A stretch of 10,089 nt of DNA from LMUY01 sp964242215 (GTDB lineage: Bacteria; Pseudomonadota; Alphaproteobacteria; Acetobacterales; Acetobacteraceae), in assembly GCA_964242215.1 (NCBI GenBank), contig CAXTCJ010000170.1:1-10089 (forward strand). Reading direction: 5' to 3'. Under the pieces are notes generated by a model that searched no databases, was not told where the DNA came from, and saw only the letters and a program-made list of their open reading frames with translations. The position numbers and the translations under genes are program-made. Shown here piece by piece: positions 1 through 7,506 of the stretch. Each line of letters begins with the position of its first letter. The stretch's first letter is position 1.

Positions 1-717
1 CAGCGCGGCGACAATTTCAACGCGCCGCCCGCCGTCACCCGCGCCGTCGTGCTGTATTGCTTCCGCTGCCTGGTCGGCGCGGACATCCCGCTGAACGACG
101 GCTGCCTCGAGCCGCTGCACATCGTGATCCCGCCCGGCACCTTCCTGTCCCCGGAACCCGGCGCGGCGGTGGTGGCGGGCAATACCGAGGTCAGCCAGGC
201 GGTGTGCAACACGCTGATGGGGGCGCTCGGCGCACTGGCCTGCAGCCAGGCCACCATGAACAACTTCCTGTTCGGCAACGACACCTACCAGTACTACGAG
301 ACCATTTGCGGCGGTGTCGGCGCCGGGCCGGGCTGGGTCGGCGCATCGGCCGTGCAGACCCACATGACCAACACCCGCATGACCGACCCGGAGGTGCTCG
401 AACTGCGCTACCCCGTCCGCCTCGAGGAGTTCAGCATCCGCCGCGGCTCCGGCGGCGCCGGCCAATGGCGGGGCGGCGATGGCTCGATGCGGCGTATCCG
501 CTTTCTCGAACCGATGCAGGCCGTCATCGTCGCCTCCCGCCGCAGCGAGGGCCCGTTCGGCATGGCCGGCGGCGCCCCCGGCCTGCGCGGCGAGCAGTGG
601 GTGGACCACACGGACGGCTCCCGCACCGTGCTGACCGGCACCGACAGCGTGGACATGGCAGCCGGCGACGTCTTCGTGATCGCCACCCCCGGAGGTGGCG
701 GTTGGGGCACGCCCTAA
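1..717 (+). CDS. 5-oxoprolinase / hydantoinase B family protein, C-terminal part (5' end outside window)
   Basis: The frame is open from base 1 to a TAA at 715-717, giving the last 238 residues. The sequence closely resembles the C-terminal end of ATP-dependent 5-oxoprolinase, which opens 5-oxoproline to glutamate in the cytoplasm, and the related HyuB subunit of N-methylhydantoinases. Recognisable landmarks are FNAPPAVTRAVVLYCFR near residues 6-22, the DIPLNDGCLEP segment, GNTEVSQAV, the glycine-rich GGVGAGPGW with a following THMTNTRMTDPE around residues 104-128, RRGSGGAGQWRGGDG, and the terminal TPGGGGWG. The LNDGC and THMTNTR segments fit the fused oxoprolinase type better than stand-alone HyuB, so the full gene is probably about 1,200 codons with an N-terminal HyuA half upstream. 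Which substrate is used (oxoproline or a hydantoin) cannot be decided from this fragment. Confidence 0.93.
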   Translation, partial: QRGDNFNAPPAVTRAVVLYCFRCLVGADIPLNDGCLEPLHIVIPPGTFLSPEPGAAVVAGNTEVSQAVCNTLMGALGALACSQATMNNFLFGNDTYQYYETICGGVGAGPGWVGASAVQTHMTNTRMTDPEVLELRYPVRLEEFSIRRGSGGAGQWRGGDGSMRRIRFLEPMQAVIVASRRSEGPFGMAGGAPGLRGEQWVDHTDGSRTVLTGTDSVDMAAGDVFVIATPGGGGWGTP

Positions 718-720
718 CCC

Positions 721-861
721 CCGTCATGCCAGGCCTTGAGCCTGGTAGCCACGGGCCGGCAAAAGCAACCGGCCTGTCAGTTTGGCACCACCCCGGTGCA
801 CACGCCCTCGACGTGTCTCGCCCCACTCCGTGGATACCAGGGTCAAGCCCTGGCAAGACGG
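721..861. repeat. Pair of inverted REP-like hairpins (BIME-like element)
   Basis: Two 34-base arms, 721-754 and 828-861, are inverted copies of each other with four mismatches. Each arm is also a hairpin: CCAGGC (729-734)/GCCTGG (740-745) in the left and CCAGGG (837-842)/CCCTGG (848-853) in the right, both with a five-base loop. Between the arms lie three smaller perfect stems: GGCCGG (754-759)/CCGGCC (769-774), GCACC (785-789)/GGTGC (795-799) and ACACG (800-804)/CGTGT (812-816). The element fills the space between the oxoprolinase stop and the asmA-like start. The 754-774 stem could help terminate the upstream transcript, although no clear T tract follows. Short dispersed palindromes of this look are common between genes in alphaproteobacteria. 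Calling it REP-like is inference from structure, since the copy number elsewhere cannot be seen here. Confidence 0.75.
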
Positions 862-873
862 TTGTCGACTAGC

Positions 874-3783
874 GTGAGACTGCTCCGGATCACCCCCGTC
901 CTGCTCGCAGTGTTGATCGCGCTGGCCCTGGTGGCGGCGTGGCAGGTGCCGCGCTTCCTCGACTGGGACCACTACCGTGCCACCGTCGAAAGCGTCGCCT
1001 CCGCCGGTCTCGGCCGCCCGGTGCTGATCGCCGGCCCGATCCGCCTGTCGCTGCTGCCAGAAGCAACGCTGCGCGCCCGCGACGTCACCATCGCCGATAT
1101 CGGCAACGGCGCCACGGTCGGCGAATTGCGGATGCGCGTCGGATTGAGCGCACTGCTGACCGGACGCGTCGAGCCGCAGGACCTGGTGCTGCAGGACGCC
1201 AACATTCGCCTGCCCTGGCCGCTCGTCGGGTTCACCCTGCGCGGCACACCCCCTCCGGCCGGGCTGCACGCACGGGTGGAGAACGGCACGCTGAGGATCG
1301 GCGGCTTGGCGATCACCGGCATCTCCGGCGAGGTATCGGCAGGCGGCCCCACCACCGCGCTATCGGCCGCCGGACTGGCCACGGTGATGGGCCGCCCTTG
1401 GCGTATGACGGGCCGCATGGGCCGCGCCGGCGCGGACGGCTCCGCCACCATCGAAATCAGCCTGGACGGCCAGGGCGCCGGCGTCGGCACCGGCGGCGCG
1501 CTGACGGGCCAGGTCGCGGCCGATGGCAATGTGTCGGGCCGTATCACCGGGCGCGGCCCCGATCTGTCGCTGCTGCTGCCCGCCCCGCCGCAAGCCTGGA
1601 ACGCCGATGGCCGCCTGATCGCCGGCAGCGGCCTGCTGGTGGCCGACGAGCTGGAGGTCACGATCGGCGGCTCGCCCGCCCGGGGCGCCGTGGCACTGCG
1701 CCTGCTGCCGCAACTGCGCCTGGACGCGGCGCTGGCCACCAACCGGCTGGACCTGGACGCCTGGCTGCCACCTTTGCTGCACGGCGGCACAGTCGCGCTG
1801 CCCACCGGTATCGACCTCTCGGCGGAGGCCGCCCCCTTCGCAGGCGGCATTTTGCGCCGCCTGCGCGCAGGGTTCGACCTCACCGGGGATGGCGTGCGGC
1901 TGCGCGAGTCGGAGGCAGTGCTGCCAGGGGATGCCTCGCTGCAGCTGTCCGGCGAGTTGGCGGGCGGGCACTTCACCGGGGGCGCCCGCCTGGTGGCGCC
2001 GGACCTCGCCCAGACGCTGGCCTGGCTCAAACCCCGCGCGCCCGCTCTGCTGGACGCGCTGCCCTTCGCCACCCTGCACACCGCGACCTTGGCCGCCTCG
2101 GTCCAGGCCGACAGCGCGGGCGTGGCGTTCGGCGGCCTGCGCGGCGATGTCGGCGGCGTGCCGATCAGCGGCGACCTGGCCGTGCGTGGCGGCCCACGCC
2201 CCGCGGTGGCGGCGAACCTGCAGCTGACCGGCCCCGTCATCGACCACTGGCTACCCGACGCCCCGCCGGACCTGACCCACGCCGCCGGCTGGCTGGCCGC
2301 ACTGCCGCATCACTTCGCCGCCTTCGACGCCGACATCACGCTCACGGCGCAGCACCCGATGTGGCACGGCACTGTATTCGACCAATTGGCATTCGACGGC
2401 GGCTGCCATGGCGGCGCGCTCGACCTGCGCCACGCCACCCTGACCGGGCCGGAGCTGTCGGTAGCGCTGTCGGGCGGCATGGACGGTGGCGGCCGGATCA
2501 GCAACGGCACCGTCGCCCTGCAAGTCGGCCAAGCCGAGCGCCTGGCCGACAGCCTGCCGCCTGGGTGGCAGTTCACGCAACCTTTGTTCCGCGGCCCGGC
2601 CTCGCTGGACGTCACCGTCGCCGGGCTGCCGGGCGCGCTGAGCACCGCCGCCCGGGCCGAGATGGCCGATGCCAGACTGCAGCTGAACGGCCGCTGGGAC
2701 GTGCCCGCCGGGCGCTGGTCGGGGAATGCGGCGTTCCACCATCCCGGCGCGCCCAGGCTGCTGTCCGCGCTCGGGCTACCCGGCGCGGGCGAGTGGCTCG
2801 GGGAGGGCTCGCTGTCGCTGCAAGCCTCGGTAACCGCCGGGTCGGACCAGGTGGCGCTGGCGGGATTGGAGCTGTCGGCGGGCGCGCTCCGCAGTACGGG
2901 GGACCTGGTGTTGGCCCATCCGGCGACCGGGCCCCCGGCCCTGACCGGCACGCTCGCGGTCGACACGCTGCCGGTTCCGCTGCCGTATGTCCGCTCGGTC
3001 GACCCGCTGCCGTTGCAGGCTTTGCGCAGCGGCAATGCGACGCTTGCGATCCGCGCGGCACATCTGCTGTGGGGTGGGGCGCCCGAGGGCGACGCCGCGT
3101 CTGCCCATGTATCTTTGGCCAATGGCGTGCTGCATCTGGACGATTTCAACGGCCATCTCCTCGGTGGGACACTGGCGGGGCGATTGACCCTCGACGCCAC
3201 CGCCACGCCAAAGCTGACCGCGACCGCGACCGTGGCAGCCGCCATGTTGGACGGCACGACGTTCGACGCCGGGCTGGATGTGACGGCCGGCACCGCGTCC
3301 GGTTCGATGGAGGTCAGCGCGGCCGGCTACAGCCCCGCCGCCCTGCTCGCCAGCTTGCAAGGCAGCGTACGGGCCAGCGTCCGCAACGGCGCGATCACCG
3401 GGTTGGATGCCGGGCGGCTGCTGTCGCTTCTGAGCGGCGTTGCAAGCCCGGTGTTGCCGAATGCGGTCGACCCAGCGCCCCTGCAGGCGAGCGTGGCAGA
3501 GGCACTGCGCAGCGGGACCACGCCCTTCGCACAACTCGACGCCGCGGGCACGCTGGCCAACGGCGTGGTGAGCCTGACCGACGGCACCGTCACGGCATCG
3601 GCGGCGACCATCAAGGCATCCGGCAGCCTGGACCTGCCGGGCGATTCGGTCGATCTCAGCCTTGCCCTCCAGCCGACGTTGGCGGGCGCCCCAGCCATTG
3701 GCTTACGCCTGATCGGCCCGGCGGCAAACCCGAGCCGCACGCCCGGGTTCGCCGCCCTCACCGGATGGCTGGCTGGCCGCTAG
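874..3783 (+). CDS. AsmA family inner-membrane/periplasmic protein
   Basis: This encodes a 969-residue protein with one N-terminal membrane segment (about residues 5-23) followed by a large, presumably periplasmic, beta-rich region. Just after the anchor comes the typical AsmA N-terminal pattern: FLDWDHYR, then LGRPVLIAGPIRLSLLPEATLRARDV (about residues 28-72). The C-terminal AsmA domain (about residues 690-940) shows LDDFNGHLLGGTLAGRL and the NGAITGLDAGRLLSLL segment. AsmA-like proteins belong to the AsmA/TamB/YhdP group, linked to outer-membrane assembly and lipid transport across the periplasm; the exact role here is not known. At 969 residues it lies between E. coli AsmA (about 617) and YhdP (about 1,266). 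GTG at 874 is chosen because it puts the membrane anchor at the N-terminus. An in-frame ATG at 736 would translate the REP-like element and is unlikely. TTG at 862 is an alternative. No strong ribosome binding site is visible before 874. The chemotaxis gene starts 74 bp downstream. Confidence 0.9.
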   Translation: MRLLRITPVLLAVLIALALVAAWQVPRFLDWDHYRATVESVASAGLGRPVLIAGPIRLSLLPEATLRARDVTIADIGNGATVGELRMRVGLSALLTGRVEPQDLVLQDANIRLPWPLVGFTLRGTPPPAGLHARVENGTLRIGGLAITGISGEVSAGGPTTALSAAGLATVMGRPWRMTGRMGRAGADGSATIEISLDGQGAGVGTGGALTGQVAADGNVSGRITGRGPDLSLLLPAPPQAWNADGRLIAGSGLLVADELEVTIGGSPARGAVALRLLPQLRLDAALATNRLDLDAWLPPLLHGGTVALPTGIDLSAEAAPFAGGILRRLRAGFDLTGDGVRLRESEAVLPGDASLQLSGELAGGHFTGGARLVAPDLAQTLAWLKPRAPALLDALPFATLHTATLAASVQADSAGVAFGGLRGDVGGVPISGDLAVRGGPRPAVAANLQLTGPVIDHWLPDAPPDLTHAAGWLAALPHHFAAFDADITLTAQHPMWHGTVFDQLAFDGGCHGGALDLRHATLTGPELSVALSGGMDGGGRISNGTVALQVGQAERLADSLPPGWQFTQPLFRGPASLDVTVAGLPGALSTAARAEMADARLQLNGRWDVPAGRWSGNAAFHHPGAPRLLSALGLPGAGEWLGEGSLSLQASVTAGSDQVALAGLELSAGALRSTGDLVLAHPATGPPALTGTLAVDTLPVPLPYVRSVDPLPLQALRSGNATLAIRAAHLLWGGAPEGDAASAHVSLANGVLHLDDFNGHLLGGTLAGRLTLDATATPKLTATATVAAAMLDGTTFDAGLDVTAGTASGSMEVSAAGYSPAALLASLQGSVRASVRNGAITGLDAGRLLSLLSGVASPVLPNAVDPAPLQASVAEALRSGTTPFAQLDAAGTLANGVVSLTDGTVTASAATIKASGSLDLPGDSVDLSLALQPTLAGAPAIGLRLIGPAANPSRTPGFAALTGWLAGR

Positions 3784-3857
3784 ACGAGAGCCTGCGCTTA
3801 CACCGATCGTTATCCTTCAGCCTGTACAGCACGCCTGGAAGCACTAGGCGTACTGTG

Positions 3858-5777
3858 ATGAATTGGCTGAACAACCGTCGGGTTGGCACCAAATTGGGCG
3901 CGAATATCGCCCTGATGGTGCTTGGGCTCCTCGCCGTCTCGGCCATATCGTTATGGATCGCGCATCGACAGATGATGAGCGACCGGGAGGCCGAGGCTCG
4001 GATCGCCGTCGAAATGGTCGCGAGCTATGCCGCCAAGCTCAACGGACAGGTACAGGCCGGAACGCTGTCGCGTGATGCCGCGACGGCCAAACTCGTCGAA
4101 GTCACCAATGCGCAGCGCTACGACGGGGACAACTACGTCAACATCTACACCGATACCGGCATCCAGATCGCCGCCCCGATCGAGCCGGAGCGCGTGGGAA
4201 CAAACCGATTTGGCCATTCCGACCCGAACGGCGTGCCCATCGTCGAGACCGGCCGGGACATCGCGCGCACCACCGGCAGCGGGTTCTACTGGTATTCGAC
4301 CAACCGCCCCGGCTCGAAAACACCGGTGCCGAAGCTGACCTTCGCGAAGGCGCTGCCGCCTGGGGGTTCGCTGTTCGCCATATCGGGCATTTACGTCGAT
4401 GACGTGAACGACGCGATGTGGCACCTCGCAATGGTGTTCGGAACGGCCGCCCTGGTCGTGTTTGCGCTCGTGGCCGGGCTGAGCACCCTGCTGCAGCGCT
4501 CGATCGGCGGCGGGCTGAAGCAACTCAGTCACAGTATGGCCACCCTATCCCAGGGTGACGTTGCTACGGCGATTGCGGGGACTGAGCGCCGGGACGAAAT
4601 CGGCAGCATGGCCGCGTCCGTCCAGCTGTTCAAAGACGGCATGGTCCGGGCCACCGCGCTGGAACACGACGCCACGGAGCAGCGGCAGATCTCCGAGGCG
4701 CAGCGGGTTCGGCACGAGGCGGAGCGCGATGAGGCGGCGGCCGCGCAACAAGGCGTCGTGGAGGCTTTGGCCGGGGGTCTGTCGAAGCTTTCGGACGGCG
4801 ACCTGACGGCCCGGCTGCCCACTGCCTTCCTGCCGGAATACGAGCAGCTACGGCAGGATTTCAATGCCGCGACCACCAAGCTGCAGTCGATCATGGGCGT
4901 GATCGTTACGAATACGGCGTCCATTCGCTCGGGCACCGGGGAGATCACCCACGCCGCCGACGACCTGTCCCGCCGGACCGAGCAGCAGGCTGCCAGCCTG
5001 GAGGAAACGGCGGCGGCACTCGACGAGATCACCGCAACCGTGCGCAAGACCGCCGAGGGCGCCGAACGAGCCCGCGAGGTCGTAACAACCGCCAAGGCCG
5101 ATGCCGAACGCGCCGGCAAGGTCGTACGGGATGCCGTCGCTGCCATGAGCGAGATCGAGACATCCGCCAAGCAGGTCAGCCAGATCATCGGCGTGATCGA
5201 CGAGATCGCGTTCCAGACCAATTTGCTGGCGCTGAATGCGGGCGTGGAAGCGGCCCGCGCCGGGGATGCCGGTCGCGGCTTCGCAGTGGTGGCCAGCGAG
5301 GTACGCGCCCTGGCGCAGCGCAGCGCACAATCGGCCAACGAGATTAAGGCGCTGATCTCCACCTCGTCGAAGCAGGTGGATCGCGGCGTCGGCCTGGTGG
5401 CAGAAACCGGCCGCTCGTTGTCGCGCATCGTGGTGCAGGTGGTCGAGATCGACGGCGTGGTGACCGAGATCGCCGCCAGCGCTCAGGAACAGGCGAGCGG
5501 ACTGGCGCAGGTGAACATTGCGGTCAACCAGATGGACCAGGTGACGCAGCAGAACGCCGCCATGGTCGAACAAAGCACGGCGGCCAGCCATTCCTTGTCG
5601 AAGGAAGCGGAGGAACTGCTGCAACTGACCGACCGGTTCCAAATCGGTTCGGGATCCCGTGACGATGCCGCGGCCCCGAAGCCCCGCTCGGCCAAGGTGA
5701 TCGTCATGAAACCGGCCGTAAAGGCTGCTCCTAAGCCCGTAGCCTCGACCGAGCCCGCCGGTTGGGAGGAGTTCTGA
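3858..5777 (+). CDS. Methyl-accepting chemotaxis protein with single Cache sensor
   Basis: A 639-residue transmembrane chemoreceptor that passes periplasmic ligand binding to CheA/CheW. Domain order: membrane segment 1 (about residues 15-35); periplasmic single Cache domain (about 40-186) with NYVNIYTDTG, GSGFYWYS and the closing SGIYVDDVND typical of sCache_2; membrane segment 2 (about 190-212); HAMP (about 212-265); a charged coiled-coil linker (about 268-299); a second HAMP-like unit (about 300-350, LSKLSDGDLTARLP); and a long helical signalling domain (about 355-600). The conserved hairpin tip is at 448-469, with DEIAFQTNLLALNAG. The tail ends in GWEEF, resembling the C-terminal pentapeptide that tethers CheR/CheB in receptors such as E. 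coli Tar (NWETF). Small organic acids are frequent ligands of this Cache type, but the ligand here is unknown. ATG 3858 places the anchor correctly, with only a weak GGCG-type ribosome binding site at 3847-3850. No other chemotaxis gene lies in the window, so it is an orphan receptor. Confidence 0.96.
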   Translation: MNWLNNRRVGTKLGANIALMVLGLLAVSAISLWIAHRQMMSDREAEARIAVEMVASYAAKLNGQVQAGTLSRDAATAKLVEVTNAQRYDGDNYVNIYTDTGIQIAAPIEPERVGTNRFGHSDPNGVPIVETGRDIARTTGSGFYWYSTNRPGSKTPVPKLTFAKALPPGGSLFAISGIYVDDVNDAMWHLAMVFGTAALVVFALVAGLSTLLQRSIGGGLKQLSHSMATLSQGDVATAIAGTERRDEIGSMAASVQLFKDGMVRATALEHDATEQRQISEAQRVRHEAERDEAAAAQQGVVEALAGGLSKLSDGDLTARLPTAFLPEYEQLRQDFNAATTKLQSIMGVIVTNTASIRSGTGEITHAADDLSRRTEQQAASLEETAAALDEITATVRKTAEGAERAREVVTTAKADAERAGKVVRDAVAAMSEIETSAKQVSQIIGVIDEIAFQTNLLALNAGVEAARAGDAGRGFAVVASEVRALAQRSAQSANEIKALISTSSKQVDRGVGLVAETGRSLSRIVVQVVEIDGVVTEIAASAQEQASGLAQVNIAVNQMDQVTQQNAAMVEQSTAASHSLSKEAEELLQLTDRFQIGSGSRDDAAAPKPRSAKVIVMKPAVKAAPKPVASTEPAGWEEF

Positions 5778-5791
5778 TCCACGGCGCCTAA

Positions 5792-5918
5792 GATCCTCCC
5801 CCGTTCTTCACGGGGGAGGGGGACCATGCAAAGCATGGTGGAGGGGGCGAGGACAGTGCCCAAGCACCCCCTCCGTCGGCTTCGCCGCCACCTCCCCCGT
5901 GAAGAACGAGGGAGGATC
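5792..5918. repeat. 127-bp nested inverted-repeat element between convergent genes
   Basis: The outer arms 5792-5819 and 5891-5918 are 28-base inverted copies with a single mismatch. Each arm also folds on itself: CCTCCCCCG (5795-5803) pairs perfectly with CGGGGGAGG (5811-5819), and the right arm does the same (5891-5899 with 5907-5915) with one mismatch at 5909. Inside are GGAGGGGG (5840-5847)/CCCCCTCC (5867-5874), a perfect ACCATGC-AAA-GCATGGT stem (5823-5839) and a small CGGC/GCCG stem (5877-5887). The element occupies nearly all the space between the chemoreceptor stop and the murA stop, so either strand would form a strong hairpin. It may act as a bidirectional terminator, although T tracts are lacking. 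It looks like a non-autonomous dispersed palindromic element; no coding capacity and no obvious target-site duplication are seen. Confidence 0.82.
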
Positions 5919-5932
5919 GAAGCCCGCCGCCG

Positions 5933-7264
5933 CTACACGGTCGTGCGGGTGATCACCGCGCCGCAGCCCACCAGCTTTTCCGCCATGCGGTCGTAGCCGC
6001 GGTCCAGATGGTCCAGTCCGTCGAGCACCGTGTCACCCCGGGCGGCCAGCCCTGCCAGCACCAGGGCAGCCGCCGCGCGTACGTCGCTCGCCACCACCCG
6101 GGCACCGGTCAGCTGCTTCACGCCCCGCACCCAGGCGGTCCGCCCGTGGACGGTGATCACGGCACCCATCTTGCGCAGTTCGTCGACGTGGCGGAATCGC
6201 TGCTCGAAGATCGTCTCGGTGATACCGCTGGCGCCCTCGGCCGTCGCGAGCATCGCCATGACGGGGGATTGTAAGTCGGTGGCGAACCCCGGGAACGGCC
6301 TTGTGTGGACGTCCACACCCACCAGCCCCGCGGCCGACCGCCGGGCAATCAGGCCGCCGGGTGCCTCCGCCAGCACTACGCCGGCCGCCTCCAGCACCGG
6401 CCCGGCAGCCCCCAGCAGGTCGGCGCGGGCATGTTCCAGCAGCACTTCGCCGCCGGTCACTGCGGCCGCGCAGGCGATGGTGCCGAGTTCGATGCGGTCC
6501 GGCATCACCGTGTGCACGGCGCCACCCAAGGCATGGCCGCCCCGAACCGTCAGCACGTCGCTGCCGACGCCCGAAATCCGCCCGCCCATGGCGGCCAGGC
6601 ACTGCGCCAAGTCGGCGATCTCGGGCTCGCGGGCGGCATTGCGGATCGTGCTGATGCCGCTCGCCAGCACGGCGGCCAGCAGCAGGTTCTCGGTGGCGCC
6701 AACGGAGGGTTGCGGCAGGACGATCTCCGCCCCGCGCAGCCCGTGCGGCGCGCGGGCGTGGATCATGCCGCCGTCCAGCGTGACGTCCGCGCCCATCGCG
6801 CGCAGGCCGGCGACGTGGAAGTCGATACCGCGCAGCCCGATGGCGTCGCCGCCCGGCATTGGCAACCGCACCTCGCCGCAGCGGCCGAGGACCGCGCCCA
6901 GCAGCAAGACAGAGGCGCGCATCCGCCCCACCAGCGCCCCGTCGATCTGCGCCGGTTGCACCCGGTCGGCGCACAGCGTCAGCGACAGGCCGGCCCGCGC
7001 ACTGGACCAGCTCACGCCCACGCCGAGCCGTTGCAGCAGGTTCGACAGCACCGCCACGTCCAGGCTGGCCGGCACGTTGTGCAACGTCAGCAGATGCGGG
7101 GTCAGCAGCGCTGCGACCATCAGCGGCAGGACGGCGTTCTTCGCCCCGCTGATCGGGTAGGTGCCCACCAGCCGCGCCCCGCCCTGAATGACCAGGCTGG
7201 TTCCGGCCCCGGGGCGCCACCAGGGCGAGGCTGCGAGCAAGGACGGGTCGGCGGCATGGCTCAT
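5933..7264 (-). CDS. murA: UDP-N-acetylglucosamine 1-carboxyvinyltransferase (MurA), Cys-to-Asp variant
   Basis: A 443-residue cytoplasmic enzyme that transfers the enolpyruvyl group of phosphoenolpyruvate to UDP-GlcNAc, the first committed step of peptidoglycan synthesis. Visible landmarks, matched to E. coli MurA (419 residues): K42-N43 in ISGAKNAVLPL (Lys22/Asn23), R116 in RMRASVLLLG (Arg91), PSVGATENLL at 186-195, D330 in ATDLQ (Asp305), ITETIFEQRF at 348-357 and R396 in SDVRAAAALVLAGL (Arg397). The catalytic loop reads PGGDAIGLRGIDFH: D140 (codon 6847-6845) stands where most bacteria have Cys115, and G146 replaces the usual proline after R145 (Arg120). Asp at this position keeps activity in other MurA proteins and gives fosfomycin insensitivity. 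The start at ATG 7264 leaves about 20 residues before the conserved core; an in-frame TTG at 7312 is less likely. The upstream region runs into the assembly gap, so its promoter is not visible. A paralogue of the main murA is possible. Confidence 0.93.
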   Translation of the reverse strand: MSHAADPSLLAASPWWRPGAGTSLVIQGGARLVGTYPISGAKNAVLPLMVAALLTPHLLTLHNVPASLDVAVLSNLLQRLGVGVSWSSARAGLSLTLCADRVQPAQIDGALVGRMRASVLLLGAVLGRCGEVRLPMPGGDAIGLRGIDFHVAGLRAMGADVTLDGGMIHARAPHGLRGAEIVLPQPSVGATENLLLAAVLASGISTIRNAAREPEIADLAQCLAAMGGRISGVGSDVLTVRGGHALGGAVHTVMPDRIELGTIACAAAVTGGEVLLEHARADLLGAAGPVLEAAGVVLAEAPGGLIARRSAAGLVGVDVHTRPFPGFATDLQSPVMAMLATAEGASGITETIFEQRFRHVDELRKMGAVITVHGRTAWVRGVKQLTGARVVASDVRAAAALVLAGLAARGDTVLDGLDHLDRGYDRMAEKLVGCGAVITRTTV

Positions 7265-7321
7265 GAAAGGCGTCCCAGATTCGAACGCCGGCAGCGTAGC
7301 CGAACCCCACAATAACGTGGA

Positions 7322-7467
7322 GTGGCGGGCACGTGCGGTGGCGGNNNNNNNNNNNNNNNNNNNNNNNNNNNNNNNNNNNNNNNNNNNNNNNNNNNNNNNN
7401 NNNNNNNNNNNNNNNNNNNNNNNNNNNNNNNNNNNNNNNNNNNNGTGGCGGGCACGTGCGGTGGCGG
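7322..7467 (+). repeat. Identical 23-bp direct repeats on both sides of the assembly gap
   Basis: Positions 7322-7344 and 7445-7467 are identical over 23 bases and abut the N run on each side. Within each copy the first seven bases, GTGGCGG, recur at bases 17-23, so the copy reads as one 16-bp unit, GTGGCGGGCACGTGCG, plus the start of the next. The sequence just left of the first copy (ACGTGGA at 7315-7321) looks like a worn end of another unit. This suggests either a tandem array that the assembler could not cross or two contig ends that overlap and were not merged. Confidence 0.8.
7345..7444. other. Assembly gap (100 N)
   Basis: Exactly 100 undetermined bases, the length scaffolding software commonly inserts when the gap size is unknown. 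The true length may be very different, including zero. It removes the region between murA and the methyltransferase, where the divergent promoters of both genes would be expected. Reading frames that appear to cross it have no meaning. Confidence 0.98.
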
Positions 7468-7490
7468 CCCGGCCGATTCTCCCCCCTTCT

Positions 7491-7506
7491 CATACGGACG
7501 TATGAT
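7491..7506 (+). promoter_or_regulatory. Operator-like palindrome overlapping a -10-like hexamer
   Basis: CATACG (7491-7496) and CGTATG (7499-7504) form a perfect 6+6 palindrome with a two-base spacer. Its right half overlaps TATGAT (7501-7506), which differs from the -10 consensus TATAAT at one base. The AT-rich run continues as ATATAG, which stands out in this GC-rich sequence. It lies 31 bp before the methyltransferase start. No good -35 box is seen 17 bp upstream (TTCTCC at 7478-7483), which would fit a regulated or weak promoter. Short palindromes of this spacing are typical of TetR-type repressors; which protein binds here is not known. Confidence 0.5.

Noticed and set aside
736..873. 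Upstream extension of the asmA-like gene to ATG 736
   Set aside because: The added 46 residues would be translated from the REP-like inverted repeat and would bury the N-terminal membrane anchor.
972..2247. Long minus-strand open frames opposite the asmA-like gene
   Set aside because: Composition is low in complexity, with no recognisable domain; they mirror a well-supported gene on the plus strand.
939..3857. A very long open frame (+3) running through the whole asmA-like gene and continuous with the chemoreceptor frame
   Set aside because: Its translation is rich in Arg, Pro, Ala and Gly without any domain pattern, as expected for an off-frame reading of GC-rich DNA. The AsmA domains are clear in frame +1, and the chemoreceptor starts naturally at its own ATG at 3858.
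3784..3857. A sigma-factor promoter before the chemoreceptor gene
   Set aside because: I tried -35/-10 pairs such as TTACAC (3798) with CTGTAC (3822), but the match is too poor to support a call.
4529..5642. Minus-strand open frames opposite the chemoreceptor
   Set aside because: Shadow frames; the plus strand encodes an unmistakable chemoreceptor signalling domain.
6030..7315. Plus-strand open frames of 336-376 codons opposite murA
   Set aside because: They are shadows of murA, which carries all family motifs on the minus strand.
7322..7467. CRISPR-like reading of the two identical repeats with a spacer between
   Set aside because: There are only two copies, they abut a 100-N scaffold gap, they show internal tandem structure, and no cas gene is present.
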